This document shows, in pieces, positions 19,501-27,948 of a stretch of 64,000 bases of DNA. The stretch is from an uncultured Halomicronema sp. (GTDB taxonomy: Bacteria; Cyanobacteriota; Cyanobacteriia; Phormidesmidales; Phormidesmidaceae), in contig CALCCA010000040.1 in the NCBI GenBank assembly GCA_937899725.1, positions 62,001 to 126,000 on the forward strand, written 5' to 3'. Positions within the stretch are counted from its first letter, which is position 1. Every line of letters starts with the position of its first letter. A program made the position numbers and the translations under genes. The notes under the pieces were generated by a model. That model saw nothing but the letters and a program-made list of their open reading frames with translations, ran no database searches and was not told the DNA's origin.

Positions 19501-20234
19501 ACGATGGGTTCGTCTTCCCCCAGCACGGCAGCGGCGGGGGCAGCCGCCCGAACGCGCACCTGCTGCGCCTCAAGGGTGGACTGCAACACCGCCTCAAACT
19601 GACCTTGGCGAGCCAAGACTTGGAACCCGGCGCTGTCGGTATCGTAGTCGGCCCCCTGAAATTCGCCGGCACCGGTGGTAAGCGTCACCACCACATCGCG
19701 GGGAATGGGGGTTCCGGCAGGATCAAGGATGCGCCCCTCAAATCGCACCGTTGATCGCTGGTTGGCGGGGATAACGGGACTGGTGAGCGCAGTGAGTTCA
19801 ATCGTGAATGCCGGCTCGGTAGCCGCTGGGTCTGCCGCATTGGGGGGAATCGGGGGCACCGGAGTGGGGTTAGACTGAGCCGTTAGCGGCCCGTCTGCCG
19901 CCTCGGCTCTCGTTTCGGCAGCGAGCGCCAGATCCGTGAGCGTGGCCGGTCGCAAGTTACCGGTCAACGCCGGCGAGGGGGCATCAGCCGCCGGCCACGG
20001 CGAGCCATCGGGAACCAACTCAGACGTGGGCTCGGGGGGTGAGGTCGTTGCCCGAAGGGTTGCTGCTTCGGCGCCCGCAGTAGCGGTGGTTGGTTTGAGC
20101 TCTGCCTTACGCCTCGGACGAGTCGCGGCATCGGTGGGGCCTTCGTCAGTCGATTGAGCGTTCGCGACGCCCAACATATCCGTGGCGATCGCGCTGATCA
20201 TCAGCCAGCCAATCATGGCAATGAGGGTTTTCAT
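16557..20234 (-). CDS. Predicted outer-membrane beta-barrel protein with Ig-like domain
   Basis: A 1225-residue exported protein. It has a signal peptide (residues 1-26), an Ala/Thr/Pro-rich spacer (27-140), an Ig-like domain (about 143-245; STVRFEGRILDPAGTPIPRDVVVTLTT), then a very long run of alternating amphipathic strands rich in Tyr, Gly and Asn (about 270-1130), such as GVGYSFGSVDNDGFGGGYRS, as expected for a large barrel. The C-terminus is an unusual acidic Thr/Ala/Asp tail of about 85 residues rather than a terminal aromatic strand. I infer an outer-membrane platform, perhaps exporting or anchoring the DUF11 proteins encoded with it. It is coupled to both neighbours by one-base overlaps. 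Not assignable to a named barrel family from the sequence alone. Confidence 0.78.
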   Translation of the reverse strand: MKTLIAMIGWLMISAIATDMLGVANAQSTDEGPTDAATRPRRKAELKPTTATAGAEAATLRATTSPPEPTSELVPDGSPWPAADAPSPALTGNLRPATLTDLALAAETRAEAADGPLTAQSNPTPVPPIPPNAADPAATEPAFTIELTALTSPVIPANQRSTVRFEGRILDPAGTPIPRDVVVTLTTGAGEFQGADYDTDSAGFQVLARQGQFEAVLQSTLEAQQVRVRAAAPAAAVLGEDEPIVLEPLPDFETFTQVEFVTNLRPSLVSGVVDLRIGPGGTNFWGSFEDFLNPDDIGDTEFDLGAALFATGTLGDWQFTGALNTRRALNETCDGNRLFRDDQFCENTYPVYGDSSQVDYLTPSIDSFFVRFQRDALVPGGEVDYFMWGDYETSEFARSSQEFTAITRQLHGFKGNYTLGNLQLTAMYANNLRPFQRDTIAPDGTSGFYFLSRRVILPGSENVFIETEEINRPGTVIERQALNRVSDYEIDYDRGTLLFRQPIYRTSVDPLGKTLVRRIVATYEVDDGGGDGSLYAGRLQYNFKAGQPTLGGWAGVTWLSEDQGDQDFSLYGADLQIPLGDTGYFTGEYARSSFDRFGESADGSAYRLEAQGALFAPTVQGRAYLRSADSGFANTATTSFRPGQTRWGAGVNAQVGPTTRLNAQFDQEINRGRAPEVTTDAVDLFNPGQFSEPGERVDNTLTTYRAGVWQEIGTVNIGLDYVSRNRRDRLDNETTNSQQFVPQLAIPISPDLSFRAQSEINVGSDSDTLYPDRTTLALDWAVQPGVTMRLSQQFIGGDELRNITSLDTLVDYELGENTSLTSRYSIIGGYGGLIGQAALGLNHRIVLAPGLRATVGIEHVIDDAFNETGAGEQFEQPYAVGAGASALGILGGTSYSVGLEYTANPDFQASARIEHRNSSVGSNTVLTAAAAGKITNSLTTLFRYQQANFANQQITGNLGNSIDLKLGMAYRNPISDQWNALMSYEYRRNPSTTPDTLLIDSGISSSDHTLALEAIYAPNWQWEFYGKYAFRISDATLAEDFGFSNSIHLMQFRTAYQFAYRWDILGEVRYITQPEASFNEVGTSLELGYYLTPDLRVGVGYSFGSVDNDGFGGGYRSASGPYLGIQLKVNELLNDFGLQQPVSPAQQEESYVDTATTPGDEATPTAGLAPEAGTSADDDTVDQTTADDSTPAESAADEPPTDASPADDLTASPAAVTDAPSAGDI

Positions 20235-21244
20235 TACCCTTGCTCCTCCCCAAATGCGGGTGTGACCCCAAAGTTCATCCGTGCCAGTCCGCCTGGCGAT
20301 AACCGCACCAGCCGAGACTGGCTATTGTCTGCAAGTCGGTAAAGATTCGGAGCGAGGGTATAACCCGGCAGGCTGGTCAAATCAAGCGTGCCGACGCGGT
20401 TCCCCGATAAGACGTTAATCACCGAGAACAGTCCATCCGGGTCAGTCAGAATCCGATTGCCATCATCCAAAAAGACGATGGCGTTAGGCACGCCCGGCTC
20501 ACCGGCCTGCTGCTCGCCGTCAAAGTTTTTATCCACAAACACGCGACCCACCAGGGTGCCGCAGTCGGCCAAAATACCGGGCCGAATGGCCAGCTCGTAG
20601 GTGGCCGTGCTGCTAGCCCCCGGGGTGATCGCCTGCGCCACGTTACGCCCTGAGCCGCGCACCGCATCGGGGGTTGCCAAGGCCGCATAAACCACCGATA
20701 ACTCTTGCCCCGGCGCAAGTGAAGCACCGCCAAAATCGAGGGTAAAGGTGCGGTTACTGGTGGTCACATTGGTGAACTGCAGTGGGGTGGTGTTGACCGA
20801 GTCTTCAATAAACTGCATTCCTAGCGGCAGCTCGTCCACGATGGTGATCGGGCCAGCGGGTTGATCGGAGGGATTGCGAACCAGCAATCGATAAACGACC
20901 ACGTCACCGGGTTCGGCAGCCCCCCGATCAGCAGTTTTGATAATAGTCAAAGCCGCCGATGAGGCCCCACTCGCCTGCAGGGTAGTCGGATTCGACTGCA
21001 CCGATTGAACGGTGCCTGCGGCGTCAGTGAACTGCGCCCCAGCCTGGTTTTCAACATTAGTTGTTTGGCCATACGCCGGGGCAAAACCCCACCGAGGCGT
21101 ACTGTTGGCCCAAGCTAGTAGCTGCACCAGCAAAAACGCGATCGCAGCGACCAAAAAGTATTTGCTTTTACGAAAACCGGCTAGGCGCCTAAACAATTTC
21201 GCAATGCGATCGAGAATGGAATTAATCCAAACAAGTTGCGACAT
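20234..21244 (-). CDS. DUF11 and SdrD-B-like secreted protein, first gene of surface operon
   Basis: A 336-residue protein with one membrane segment near residues 29-46 (FLVAAIAFLLVQLLAWA), either an uncleaved anchor or a signal peptide with a long basic N-region. Then comes a DUF11-type domain (about 95-215; IIKTADRGAAEPGDVVVYRLLVRNPSDQ) and an SdrD-B/CNA-B-like domain (about 225-325; GRVFVDKNFDGEQQAGEPGVPNAIVFLDDG) with the Asp-rich calcium-type loop. The stop TAA overlaps the ATG of the barrel gene (TAATG at 20232-20236), preceded by GGG, so the two are translationally coupled. This is the promoter-proximal gene of the operon. Confidence 0.85.
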   Translation of the reverse strand: MSQLVWINSILDRIAKLFRRLAGFRKSKYFLVAAIAFLLVQLLAWANSTPRWGFAPAYGQTTNVENQAGAQFTDAAGTVQSVQSNPTTLQASGASSAALTIIKTADRGAAEPGDVVVYRLLVRNPSDQPAGPITIVDELPLGMQFIEDSVNTTPLQFTNVTTSNRTFTLDFGGASLAPGQELSVVYAALATPDAVRGSGRNVAQAITPGASSTATYELAIRPGILADCGTLVGRVFVDKNFDGEQQAGEPGVPNAIVFLDDGNRILTDPDGLFSVINVLSGNRVGTLDLTSLPGYTLAPNLYRLADNSQSRLVRLSPGGLARMNFGVTPAFGEEQG

Positions 21245-22435
21245 TCTTTTAAAGAGACAACGTCCACACCCTCACACCGCTTACCCTCAGAAAGCCGCAA
21301 AGCTTTCCTCGGAAGCGATCTTTACCTGACACACAACCATGATGGTAGATAGCCTGTCCGTGCTCATTCAGTAGCTAACGAACGAAACTAAACTTTTGGC
21401 CTCTAAGCGTATAGCAGAGACGCCAGTCAATATACCTCATAAAATCTCAGGCAAAAATAAATTCATTCTGATTACAGGGGAAATATCGCATGAAACCCAG
21501 CCCTACCAAGGTGAATGAGGTACTTAATTTTTTTTAATCAAGCACTCTTGAACAGTGGAAAACCGCCCCAAAACGATCTGGCCGTGCCGATGCTGGGAGT
21601 AAATACAGCGCTAGAAAATGCCTAAACCGAAGCGTTTAGGGCGTCAAAAGCTATCTCGAAGAACCTTCAAAAAGAGATGGATTAGGGCTCGAAGCAAATT
21701 TGAGTTTACCGACCCTAGAATCACCTCAGCAGGCTCTGGTTAACGGGGCTCAAGCACGACTTTGAAGCAGCGTTGATTACTCTGCCGTAGCTCCGATGCA
21801 GTCAGCCACTGCCGCTTGCAGTCAGCCACTGACTGAACGCAATACGCCTAAATTCCACCCATGAACGACCAGTCGGCAAATGAGACCTGAAGGTCCAAAG
21901 AACGGTGTATTTCACAAGTCACCACGACCCGTAACTTCGGTGAGGACTTGCCCTTTTAGCCACAAGCATTTGATGCACCAACTAATTTTAGAAGCTAACT
22001 CAGGCAGTCGCCCGCCCGCTCAGCAGCCCGGTTTTGCCCTAGCCAATCAGCGCGCTCATGAGGTCAGCGGCCGAGCGATCGCCCGCAGTTCCTGCCATCC
22101 ACTCATGTTTGCCCCAGCTTTATCAGCGGCGATCTGCCCAGATGATAGTCGTATTAGCGCCGGTTGGCACATGATCTAACATCCCAGCCGGGTTGAGCTT
22201 GAGCGTTGTCTATATCAATTTCTGTCTGTGAGTTCGAGGGGCCTATTGTCACCGTCAGTAATCGAAATCAGTCCCCCTCAATCAGCGCTGAACTGGGTGG
22301 CCCGATCGGCCTCGACGTTGCCCGCTGCCCACGCGCCGGCGATCGCCCATAAAAAAGTCCCTGACGACCCCATTCCCACTGGCGAAAACGCCGCAGGCTA
22401 GGGGCAATCAGAGACTGTGTTCAGGACTTTAGAGA
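21245..22435. other. Long gene-free region upstream of surface operon
   Basis: About 1.19 kb. The AT-rich part near 21360-21540 is the natural place for the promoter of the minus-strand surface operon. A 15-base direct repeat (TGCAGTCAGCCACTG) occurs at 21797 and 21817, a 20-base period. A 99-codon plus-strand frame at 21880-22179 has no family features and no good ribosome site, and I do not call it. Confidence 0.5.
22352..22428 (-). terminator. Possible terminator of cyclase operon
   Basis: On the minus strand, AAAGTCCTGA just after the DUF6492 stop can pair with TCAGGGACTTTTTT further down, closing a loop of about 55 bases that holds a small inner hairpin (GGCGTTTTCGCC). The T-run is right, but the long span makes it tentative. 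Confidence 0.35.
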
Positions 22436-23458
22436 TTAAACTGGGGCCGGGGGTTCCACCATGCGCGGATTCCAGCGCGATCGTGACTCCTCGATATGCA
22501 TGTTTTTCTCATCCTTTTTCAGATGCCGAGGGCTACTTTCGAAGGAGAGAGAAGACGGCAACGGGTCGGTGCCGTATTTCGCCTGAATAAAAGCAGACAC
22601 GACTTCGTAACTGGGAGAAAACGGCTCGTCGCCTAGCTCAGACAACGCCGGGCTGGATTTCAGCGTGGCCGAAAATAACCCTGTACCATCATCAAAGAAC
22701 CGCTCTGTGGTCGCCCCGTAATCCCCATAGGGATGAAACGCCAGATCCGCCGGCGCAATGGCCGCTACCCAGGAGGAGTAGATCCAATATTCGCCATAGG
22801 TGCCGAACTCATTGGCCGATCGCATCATCAGCTTGAGCCAGTGTTCCGTAGAATCGTAGTAAGCCTGCACCCGCTCGGCCATTGCCCGCAGATGCGACTG
22901 TTTGAACCACATGTGATGGGGAATGAAGGTCCCCGCCACGTCTGTGATGGGTGCCACCTTCAACACCGAGCGAATCCAATTAGCCCAGGTATCCACGATT
23001 TTGGCGTTGCCGGTTTCGTTACTCTGCAACAGGGCAAAAGTATGCTGAACCGTACCACCAACCTCTTGAAAAATGGGCCAGGTAGCCACAGGCAGCAGGT
23101 CGCTGTCCCACACCAGGTACCATTCGCTGAGCCCCGGAATGCCTTCGTAAGCGCCCAGTTTTAACAACTGTTGGTAAAACCAGCCGGGCGTATACAGCGA
23201 TTCCCCCAGATCCAACTCGGCACAAATCGTGTCTTTAGAGAGGCCCACCCGATTAAAGAACGGCTCCTCTTCATGCACCACGATAGGGGCGGTTTGCCAA
23301 CGTTGGGCCTGCTCGCGGAGCGGCTCAGCCTCAGTCGTCGGCGTAATGATATGGATAGTGCGGGGCTGATAATGCTGAGTCAGACTCTCCATAACTGCCC
23401 GTGTATTCCACCTCACTTTAAAGAGGGGAATCACAAAATCGAACGTTTCAGTTGGCAT
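22436..23458 (-). CDS. DUF6492 family protein, glycosyltransferase-like
   Basis: A 340-residue soluble protein. The N-terminus (FDFVIPLFKVRWNTRAVMESL...IHIITP) looks like the first Rossmann half of a GT-A nucleotide-sugar enzyme, and VWDSDLLPV (D118-x-D120) resembles the metal-binding DxD motif. These features fit DUF6492, a family of unproven function usually placed near glycosyltransferases. It starts only 3 bases after the stop of the cyclase gene, so the two form an operon. I infer that it acts on the cyclase product, for instance adding a sugar. Confidence 0.75.
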   Translation of the reverse strand: MPTETFDFVIPLFKVRWNTRAVMESLTQHYQPRTIHIITPTTEAEPLREQAQRWQTAPIVVHEEEPFFNRVGLSKDTICAELDLGESLYTPGWFYQQLLKLGAYEGIPGLSEWYLVWDSDLLPVATWPIFQEVGGTVQHTFALLQSNETGNAKIVDTWANWIRSVLKVAPITDVAGTFIPHHMWFKQSHLRAMAERVQAYYDSTEHWLKLMMRSANEFGTYGEYWIYSSWVAAIAPADLAFHPYGDYGATTERFFDDGTGLFSATLKSSPALSELGDEPFSPSYEVVSAFIQAKYGTDPLPSSLSFESSPRHLKKDEKNMHIEESRSRWNPRMVEPPAPV

Positions 23459-23461
23459 AGA

Positions 23462-25225
23462 TTATGCGATCGCCTCCGGCATCGACGACAACGCCTCGGC
23501 TTCTGCGGGCGTGTGATGTGCAATGGTGGATGGATCCTCTAAGCCCACTTCACTACAGAGGGAATCGATGCCGCCTCCGGCCCGCGGATACTCAGCGCAG
23601 ATTGCCTGATATTCCGAAACGGCGATAATCAGCTCGTCCTGGGTCATCTCATTCAGGTAACCACACTGACCAATAGCCCCTTTCGGCAGAGGAGCGACTA
23701 GGTTGTTGCCGCGCTTTTGCACAATTTTTTCTTGAGCGGCCCACATGAGGTCGCGCTCCAGCAGAATGTCGCTCCACAGGCTGAGGCCAAAGGAGCTGAT
23801 CAAGTTCAGGATGCGCTCAAAGTCGGCTTTGCTGATCCACTCATGGCGGTAGCTGACGTAAGCGCCAAAACCCATGCCAATCGAGACCGCGTGGCCGTGG
23901 AGCAACCCAGATGCAATTTCAAACCCCGGAGACCAGGTATGGCCATAGGCATGGGGGCGACACTGATGAGTTTCGTACAGGTTGTCGTACTCAGCCTCAA
24001 CATAGCTGCGCATCGCCGCACCCAAGATTTTCTGTGACAGTTCACCGATGGGGGCATCGGCTGGGCAGTCTAAAGCGCCAAAGCGAGTGGTAATGAGTTC
24101 TGGACCCGCTTGCTCTAGGTAAGCAAACAACTCAGCATCTTTGACAACCGCCATTTTGATGATTTCCGCTACGCCGTGACGCAGCCAGCCTTCCTTCAAC
24201 GTCTTGAAGAAAGTGCGATCAGTGATGGAAAGCACCGGCGCATGATAAGCCCCAAATAGGTTCTTGTAGCCAAAGCCGTCGCAGCAAGTCCGCGGCGAAG
24301 GCCCGGCATCAATACCCGCCACAATCGAAGTGGAAAGCATCACGTAAGGCGTGTTGCGGTGGTAAAGCGCACAGGCCAAACCGCCCGTATCAGTCAGCAC
24401 ACCGCCGCCAATGATCAGCACCGGCTCATTACGCGAAACGCCTAAGCGCTTGAAGTCGCCCAGCATCCGTTCAACGGTATGAATCCCCTTATCCACTTCC
24501 ATCGCCCGGTAGACCAGCTTGTCTAAGTGGATGCCGTGATGCGCAAAGTAATGCTCGACCTGTTCGCCATAGAAGCGCTCAACGTTTTGGTCGATCAGAC
24601 AAACGCACCGTCCAGCCGCAATATACGTGTCACGCAGAATCGGCTGCTGAGGGTCCAAGACGTTCTCGAGCACACGGATGGAAGTAAAGGTGCTGGCGGT
24701 CATGACGGCTTCGACCGTTTGATCATCGTCGGTACTGACGACGTACCCCTTGCTGTGACGGTAGCTAGAGGTGGGATGAATCGCATGGGGATCAGTCTCT
24801 ACCAGGTGCTCAGCTAACTGTCGGTAGTAATCTCCCTCAGAACCTTGGACTAAGACTTGCAGCAGCTTTTCTTGACCGAGGGGCGATTGTCGAATTTGGT
24901 CAGCCCACTTGAACCATGCCGCACCCACCGCCACATCAAAGGCACCCAGCAGTTCAGACAGCAAGTTAGAAAAGTGACTTAAAGAACTGTTTAAGCAACT
25001 GCGCAGACGACGGCAAGCCGCTAACCCTTCGATCGCACCCGCATTCGCAAACTCTTGCCCTAACTCTGGAGCAAACGCTGGGGCATTAATCAATACCAGC
25101 AACAGTTCTCGGAAGGGCGAACTTGCGAAAAGTTGCTCAGTCGCATGTTCCAAGTCTTTATCAACTAAGGATTGGCTGTCATATGCTGCGATAAAGGCCT
25201 TCACTGCCGAAGTAGTCAATGTCAT
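23462..25225 (-). CDS. Sugar-phosphate cyclase, sedoheptulose-7-phosphate-cyclase-like, with N-terminal extension
   Basis: A 587-residue protein of the dehydroquinate-synthase superfamily. The NAD-binding GGGVLTD motif is at about 274-280. The three zinc ligands appear as Glu354 (HGVAEIIKM), His429 (YGHTWSP) and His443 (LLHGHAV). The segment GHTWSPGFE has Pro where dehydroquinate synthases have the second His of GHTFGHAIE; that change is typical of sedoheptulose 7-phosphate cyclases (EEVS, EVS, DDGS). The segment GIDAGPSPRTCCDG differs from the usual GLIDASV-type motif, so I do not assign the subtype. Residues 1-180 form a helical extension absent from normal cyclases of about 400 residues. 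The ATG at 25225 suits the family better than the upstream frame. No MysB/C mycosporine genes are adjacent. Confidence 0.8.
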   Translation of the reverse strand: MTLTTSAVKAFIAAYDSQSLVDKDLEHATEQLFASSPFRELLLVLINAPAFAPELGQEFANAGAIEGLAACRRLRSCLNSSLSHFSNLLSELLGAFDVAVGAAWFKWADQIRQSPLGQEKLLQVLVQGSEGDYYRQLAEHLVETDPHAIHPTSSYRHSKGYVVSTDDDQTVEAVMTASTFTSIRVLENVLDPQQPILRDTYIAAGRCVCLIDQNVERFYGEQVEHYFAHHGIHLDKLVYRAMEVDKGIHTVERMLGDFKRLGVSRNEPVLIIGGGVLTDTGGLACALYHRNTPYVMLSTSIVAGIDAGPSPRTCCDGFGYKNLFGAYHAPVLSITDRTFFKTLKEGWLRHGVAEIIKMAVVKDAELFAYLEQAGPELITTRFGALDCPADAPIGELSQKILGAAMRSYVEAEYDNLYETHQCRPHAYGHTWSPGFEIASGLLHGHAVSIGMGFGAYVSYRHEWISKADFERILNLISSFGLSLWSDILLERDLMWAAQEKIVQKRGNNLVAPLPKGAIGQCGYLNEMTQDELIIAVSEYQAICAEYPRAGGGIDSLCSEVGLEDPSTIAHHTPAEAEALSSMPEAIA

Positions 25226-25264
25226 CACAAAATACCTGAAAAGACGTAGGCAACAATTAGCCAA

Positions 25265-25709
25265 GGCACATTAGATCACCTTGCTTTACGCAAATTAACA
25301 CAATCGCTCACATAGAGCTTAAAAGAACATTACAGATCCAGGGATACGCCCAGTGATATGGTGATAGGTTAAGAGATAGTAAGGTTGTTCTGCTGATTTT
25401 CTCTGGTGCTAGAAATTGAACTGGCTATCTATCAGCGCTCCATCTTCAATTACCCCCCTACTAGATGAGAATGCAAGAGTTAAGGATTGAGGACTTTACG
25501 CATTTGCATAGATTTCAAGAAACTGCCGATACGCCATTCTCTTGAGCATGAGGCGAGAGCGATCCGTGAGTGATCGCAGTTGTTACTGAGTTGCCATGTT
25601 TAGCTTCTGCACGCATCATCGACTCGGTGAAACCCCTTTAACATTCCTCCCTATCCTCGTAATTTAGTCACGACAAACGTTTGGCGTAATCAGGTTATGG
25701 CCTCTATTG
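25265..25709. other. Divergent intergenic region
   Basis: About 440 bases between the minus-strand cyclase operon and plus-strand ribD; it must hold both promoters. The AT-rich part near 25270-25400 is the likely cyclase promoter. I could not fix -10/-35 boxes with confidence and see no riboswitch fold (no FMN-element sequence) before ribD. Confidence 0.45.
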
Positions 25710-26816
25710 ATGAGCGATCCTTCTATCACTGACGTTGCTTGGATGCAGCGATGCCGACAGCTTGCCAGCCAAGCCGCAGGCAAAACGTCGCCCAATCCCC
25801 TAGTCGGTTCAGTCGTTGTGCAGAATGAACAGGTCGTAGGCGAGGGGTTTCATCCAGGGGCGGGGCAGCCCCACGCCGAAGTGTTTGCCCTCAGAGCGGC
25901 GGGCGATCGCGCCCACGGAGCCACGCTTTACGTCAATTTGGAGCCCTGCAATCACACCGGCCGCACCCCGCCCTGCACGGCAGCGATTATTGCGGCAGGG
26001 ATTGAACGAGTGGTGATCGGCATGATTGACCCCGACCCACGGGTCTCGGGCAGCGGCGTGCAGCGGTTGCAGCAGGCCGGCATTCGGGTGACCACCGGCG
26101 TCGAAGAGAGCGCCTGTCAGCGATTGAACGAAGCCTTCAGCCACAGCGTGATCCACCAGCGCCCCTTCGGCATTTTGAAATATGCCATGACCCTAGATGG
26201 CAAAATTGCCGCCACTGGAGGGCATAGCACCTGGGTCACGAGTCCGGCAGCTCGCGCCTGGGTGCATCGACTGCGCAGTCAGACCGACGCCGTCATTGTG
26301 GGCGGGCAAACGGTGCGGCAAGATAATCCTCACCTCACGAACCACGGTCAGGGCGATCGCTCACCGCTGCGGGTCGTCATGAGTCGCACCCTAGAGTTGC
26401 CGGAGCAGGCGCACCTGTGGGAGCAGCAGGCCGCCAAAACGCTGGTGTTTTGCGGGGCGGCGGCGGCGGCCTCACGTCAACAGGCGCTAGTGAAGCAAGG
26501 CGTTGAAGTGGTGGCCTTGCCCCAGTTAGAACCTATCCACATCCTCTCAGTGCTGCATCAGCGGGGCCTGCGATCGGTGCTGTGGGAATGTGGCGGTCAG
26601 CTCTCGGCCCGCGCGATCGCACAACACTGTGTCCAAAAAGTCTGTGCCTTTATTGCCCCCAAAATCATCGGTGGCCCTGCAGCGCCGACGCCTATCGGTG
26701 AACTCGGACTCACAAAAATGCCGGAGGCGATCGCCTTAACCGATGTCACCATCGAAGCGATCACCCCCGACCTACTCATTCAGGGTTATGTGAACGTGGC
26801 CTCAGAGCGTAACTGA
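25710..26816 (+). CDS. ribD: Bifunctional riboflavin biosynthesis deaminase/reductase
   Basis: Catalyses two steps of riboflavin synthesis: deamination of 2,5-diamino-6-ribosylamino-pyrimidinone phosphate and reduction of the ribosyl side chain. The N-terminal deaminase (1-145) shows the zinc motif HAEVFALRAA and PCNHTGRTPPCTAAI with His, Glu and two Cys. The C-terminal reductase (about 150-360) begins RPFGILKYAMTLDGKIA and includes VIVGGQTVRQDNP and WECGGQLSA. 368 residues is the usual length. ATG at 25710 is chosen over the in-frame TTG at 25707. It stands alone, as rib genes often do in cyanobacteria. Confidence 0.95.
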   Translation: MSDPSITDVAWMQRCRQLASQAAGKTSPNPLVGSVVVQNEQVVGEGFHPGAGQPHAEVFALRAAGDRAHGATLYVNLEPCNHTGRTPPCTAAIIAAGIERVVIGMIDPDPRVSGSGVQRLQQAGIRVTTGVEESACQRLNEAFSHSVIHQRPFGILKYAMTLDGKIAATGGHSTWVTSPAARAWVHRLRSQTDAVIVGGQTVRQDNPHLTNHGQGDRSPLRVVMSRTLELPEQAHLWEQQAAKTLVFCGAAAAASRQQALVKQGVEVVALPQLEPIHILSVLHQRGLRSVLWECGGQLSARAIAQHCVQKVCAFIAPKIIGGPAAPTPIGELGLTKMPEAIALTDVTIEAITPDLLIQGYVNVASERN

Positions 26817-26865
26817 GTCCGCTTTCGCAGGGCTCTGCGCTCTCCAGAACCGACATTTTCGCTAA

Positions 26866-26915
26866 GGGTTGGGCAATACCCAACCCCGACAATCGGGCGG
26901 CTATTTAAAAGCCGC
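26866..26915. terminator. Two tandem hairpins between convergent genes
   Basis: GGGTTGGG-CAATA-CCCAACCC (8-base perfect stem, 26866-26886) is followed by GCGGCT-ATTTAAA-AGCCGC (26897-26915). They lie between the ends of ribD and the thioredoxin gene and probably stop transcription from both sides, although T-tracts are short. Confidence 0.5.
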
Positions 26916-26918
26916 TCC

Positions 26919-27302
26919 CTAAACTTCACGAAAGGGTTGAATGCGAAACGCCTGCTGCAGGGCATAGCGATCGAGATTTAAATGCTGCAGGTAATCGGTC
27001 AGGGCCGAGCGTAAATCATCCCGACTCTTTAAGCCTTCGATGCGGTGATAGACTTGCCCCTGTTGAAAAATCAGCAGCGTGGGCAACGTCGTGAGGCGAT
27101 ACTGATTGGCCAGCTTGAGATTGTCGTCGGCGTTGATATCAACTAACCGCAGATTGCCGAGCCACTCATCTTGCAAACTCATTAGCAGCGGCTCGACCAG
27201 TCGACAAACCCCGCACCAAGGAGCCCAAAAGTGGACGAGAACGGGAACCGGTGATCCCAAGACTTCAGCTTCAAAAGTCGATTCGTCAGTCGTCAAAGAC
27301 AT
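26919..27302 (-). CDS. Thioredoxin-family protein
   Basis: A 127-residue thioredoxin fold with the redox motif WAPWCGVCRLVEPL (about residues 26-39), where Val replaces the usual Pro of WCGPC, and the cis-Pro segment RLTTLPTLLIFQQGQ. It carries a C-terminal extension of about 25 residues (LQHLNLDRYALQQAFRIQPF) compared with standard thioredoxin. Similar extended thioredoxins occur in cyanobacteria; the CGVC motif should alter redox potential. Single gene, convergent to ribD. Start ATG at 27302. Confidence 0.85.
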   Translation of the reverse strand: MSLTTDESTFEAEVLGSPVPVLVHFWAPWCGVCRLVEPLLMSLQDEWLGNLRLVDINADDNLKLANQYRLTTLPTLLIFQQGQVYHRIEGLKSRDDLRSALTDYLQHLNLDRYALQQAFRIQPFREV

Positions 27303-27948
27303 AGGTTTGTAAAAGAGAGCATAAAAAATTTACTTTTCATTTCATTGTATAGGAGTCGGGTCGGCATTATAGAGATTCGCAGTCACTTTGTCGGCGTCCG
27401 ATAACATCATGCAAGTAACGAAAGATTAACTAAGTATTTTTACTCGTTAGGTTGGTTACAGCGCCATTCACTTGATCCCTACCTGGTTTGGTGCCAATTG
27501 CGGTGAGACTACAGCCGAAAGCTCACTGTACTGGCCAGAGAAATGTAACGTATCTTTGAATTCCTTTTCAGTTTGTTTTGGTTTTACTGAGAAAACTCTC
27601 TGGCGGGATCAGATAAAGTTCACAGAGCCCAGTTGGCAGCACATCCCCTTGATCTCGCCACCCTACGATTGCCCCTAAGAGTGTCCGTGGTGAGTCGGCA
27701 AGTCGGCAGGAGCAACCTCTCAGGTCAGAGCCGGTAGGGAAGCCGTGAGCGATTTTAGCGATCACCCGCAGCCACCCCTCGTTCGTCATTGCGAGCGTCA
27801 TTCTCCTCAACACAGAGCGATGAGGAAAACGCGATTGTCGTTCTCAAAGAATACCGGCTCTGGGGCAGGAGCCGCTCACTACTCGCGACCAGGGCCTGTC
27901 GTCCCGTATTAACGACATAATGAGGCTAGTTTTTTCGATGCATGGTTC
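27303..27948. other. Intergenic stretch without a supported gene
   Basis: About 650 bases between the thioredoxin gene (minus) and the aminotransferase gene (plus). Short frames on both strands near 27470-27810 lack family features. The AT-rich 27310-27450 part probably contains the thioredoxin promoter. Confidence 0.45.

Noticed and set aside
21880-22179. 99-codon plus-strand frame upstream of the surface operon
   Set aside because: No ribosome site, no recognisable domain, mixed composition.
23462-25225. aroB (3-dehydroquinate synthase) call for the cyclase
   Set aside because: The GHTWSP motif has Pro instead of the substrate His of AroB, and the long extension and context differ.
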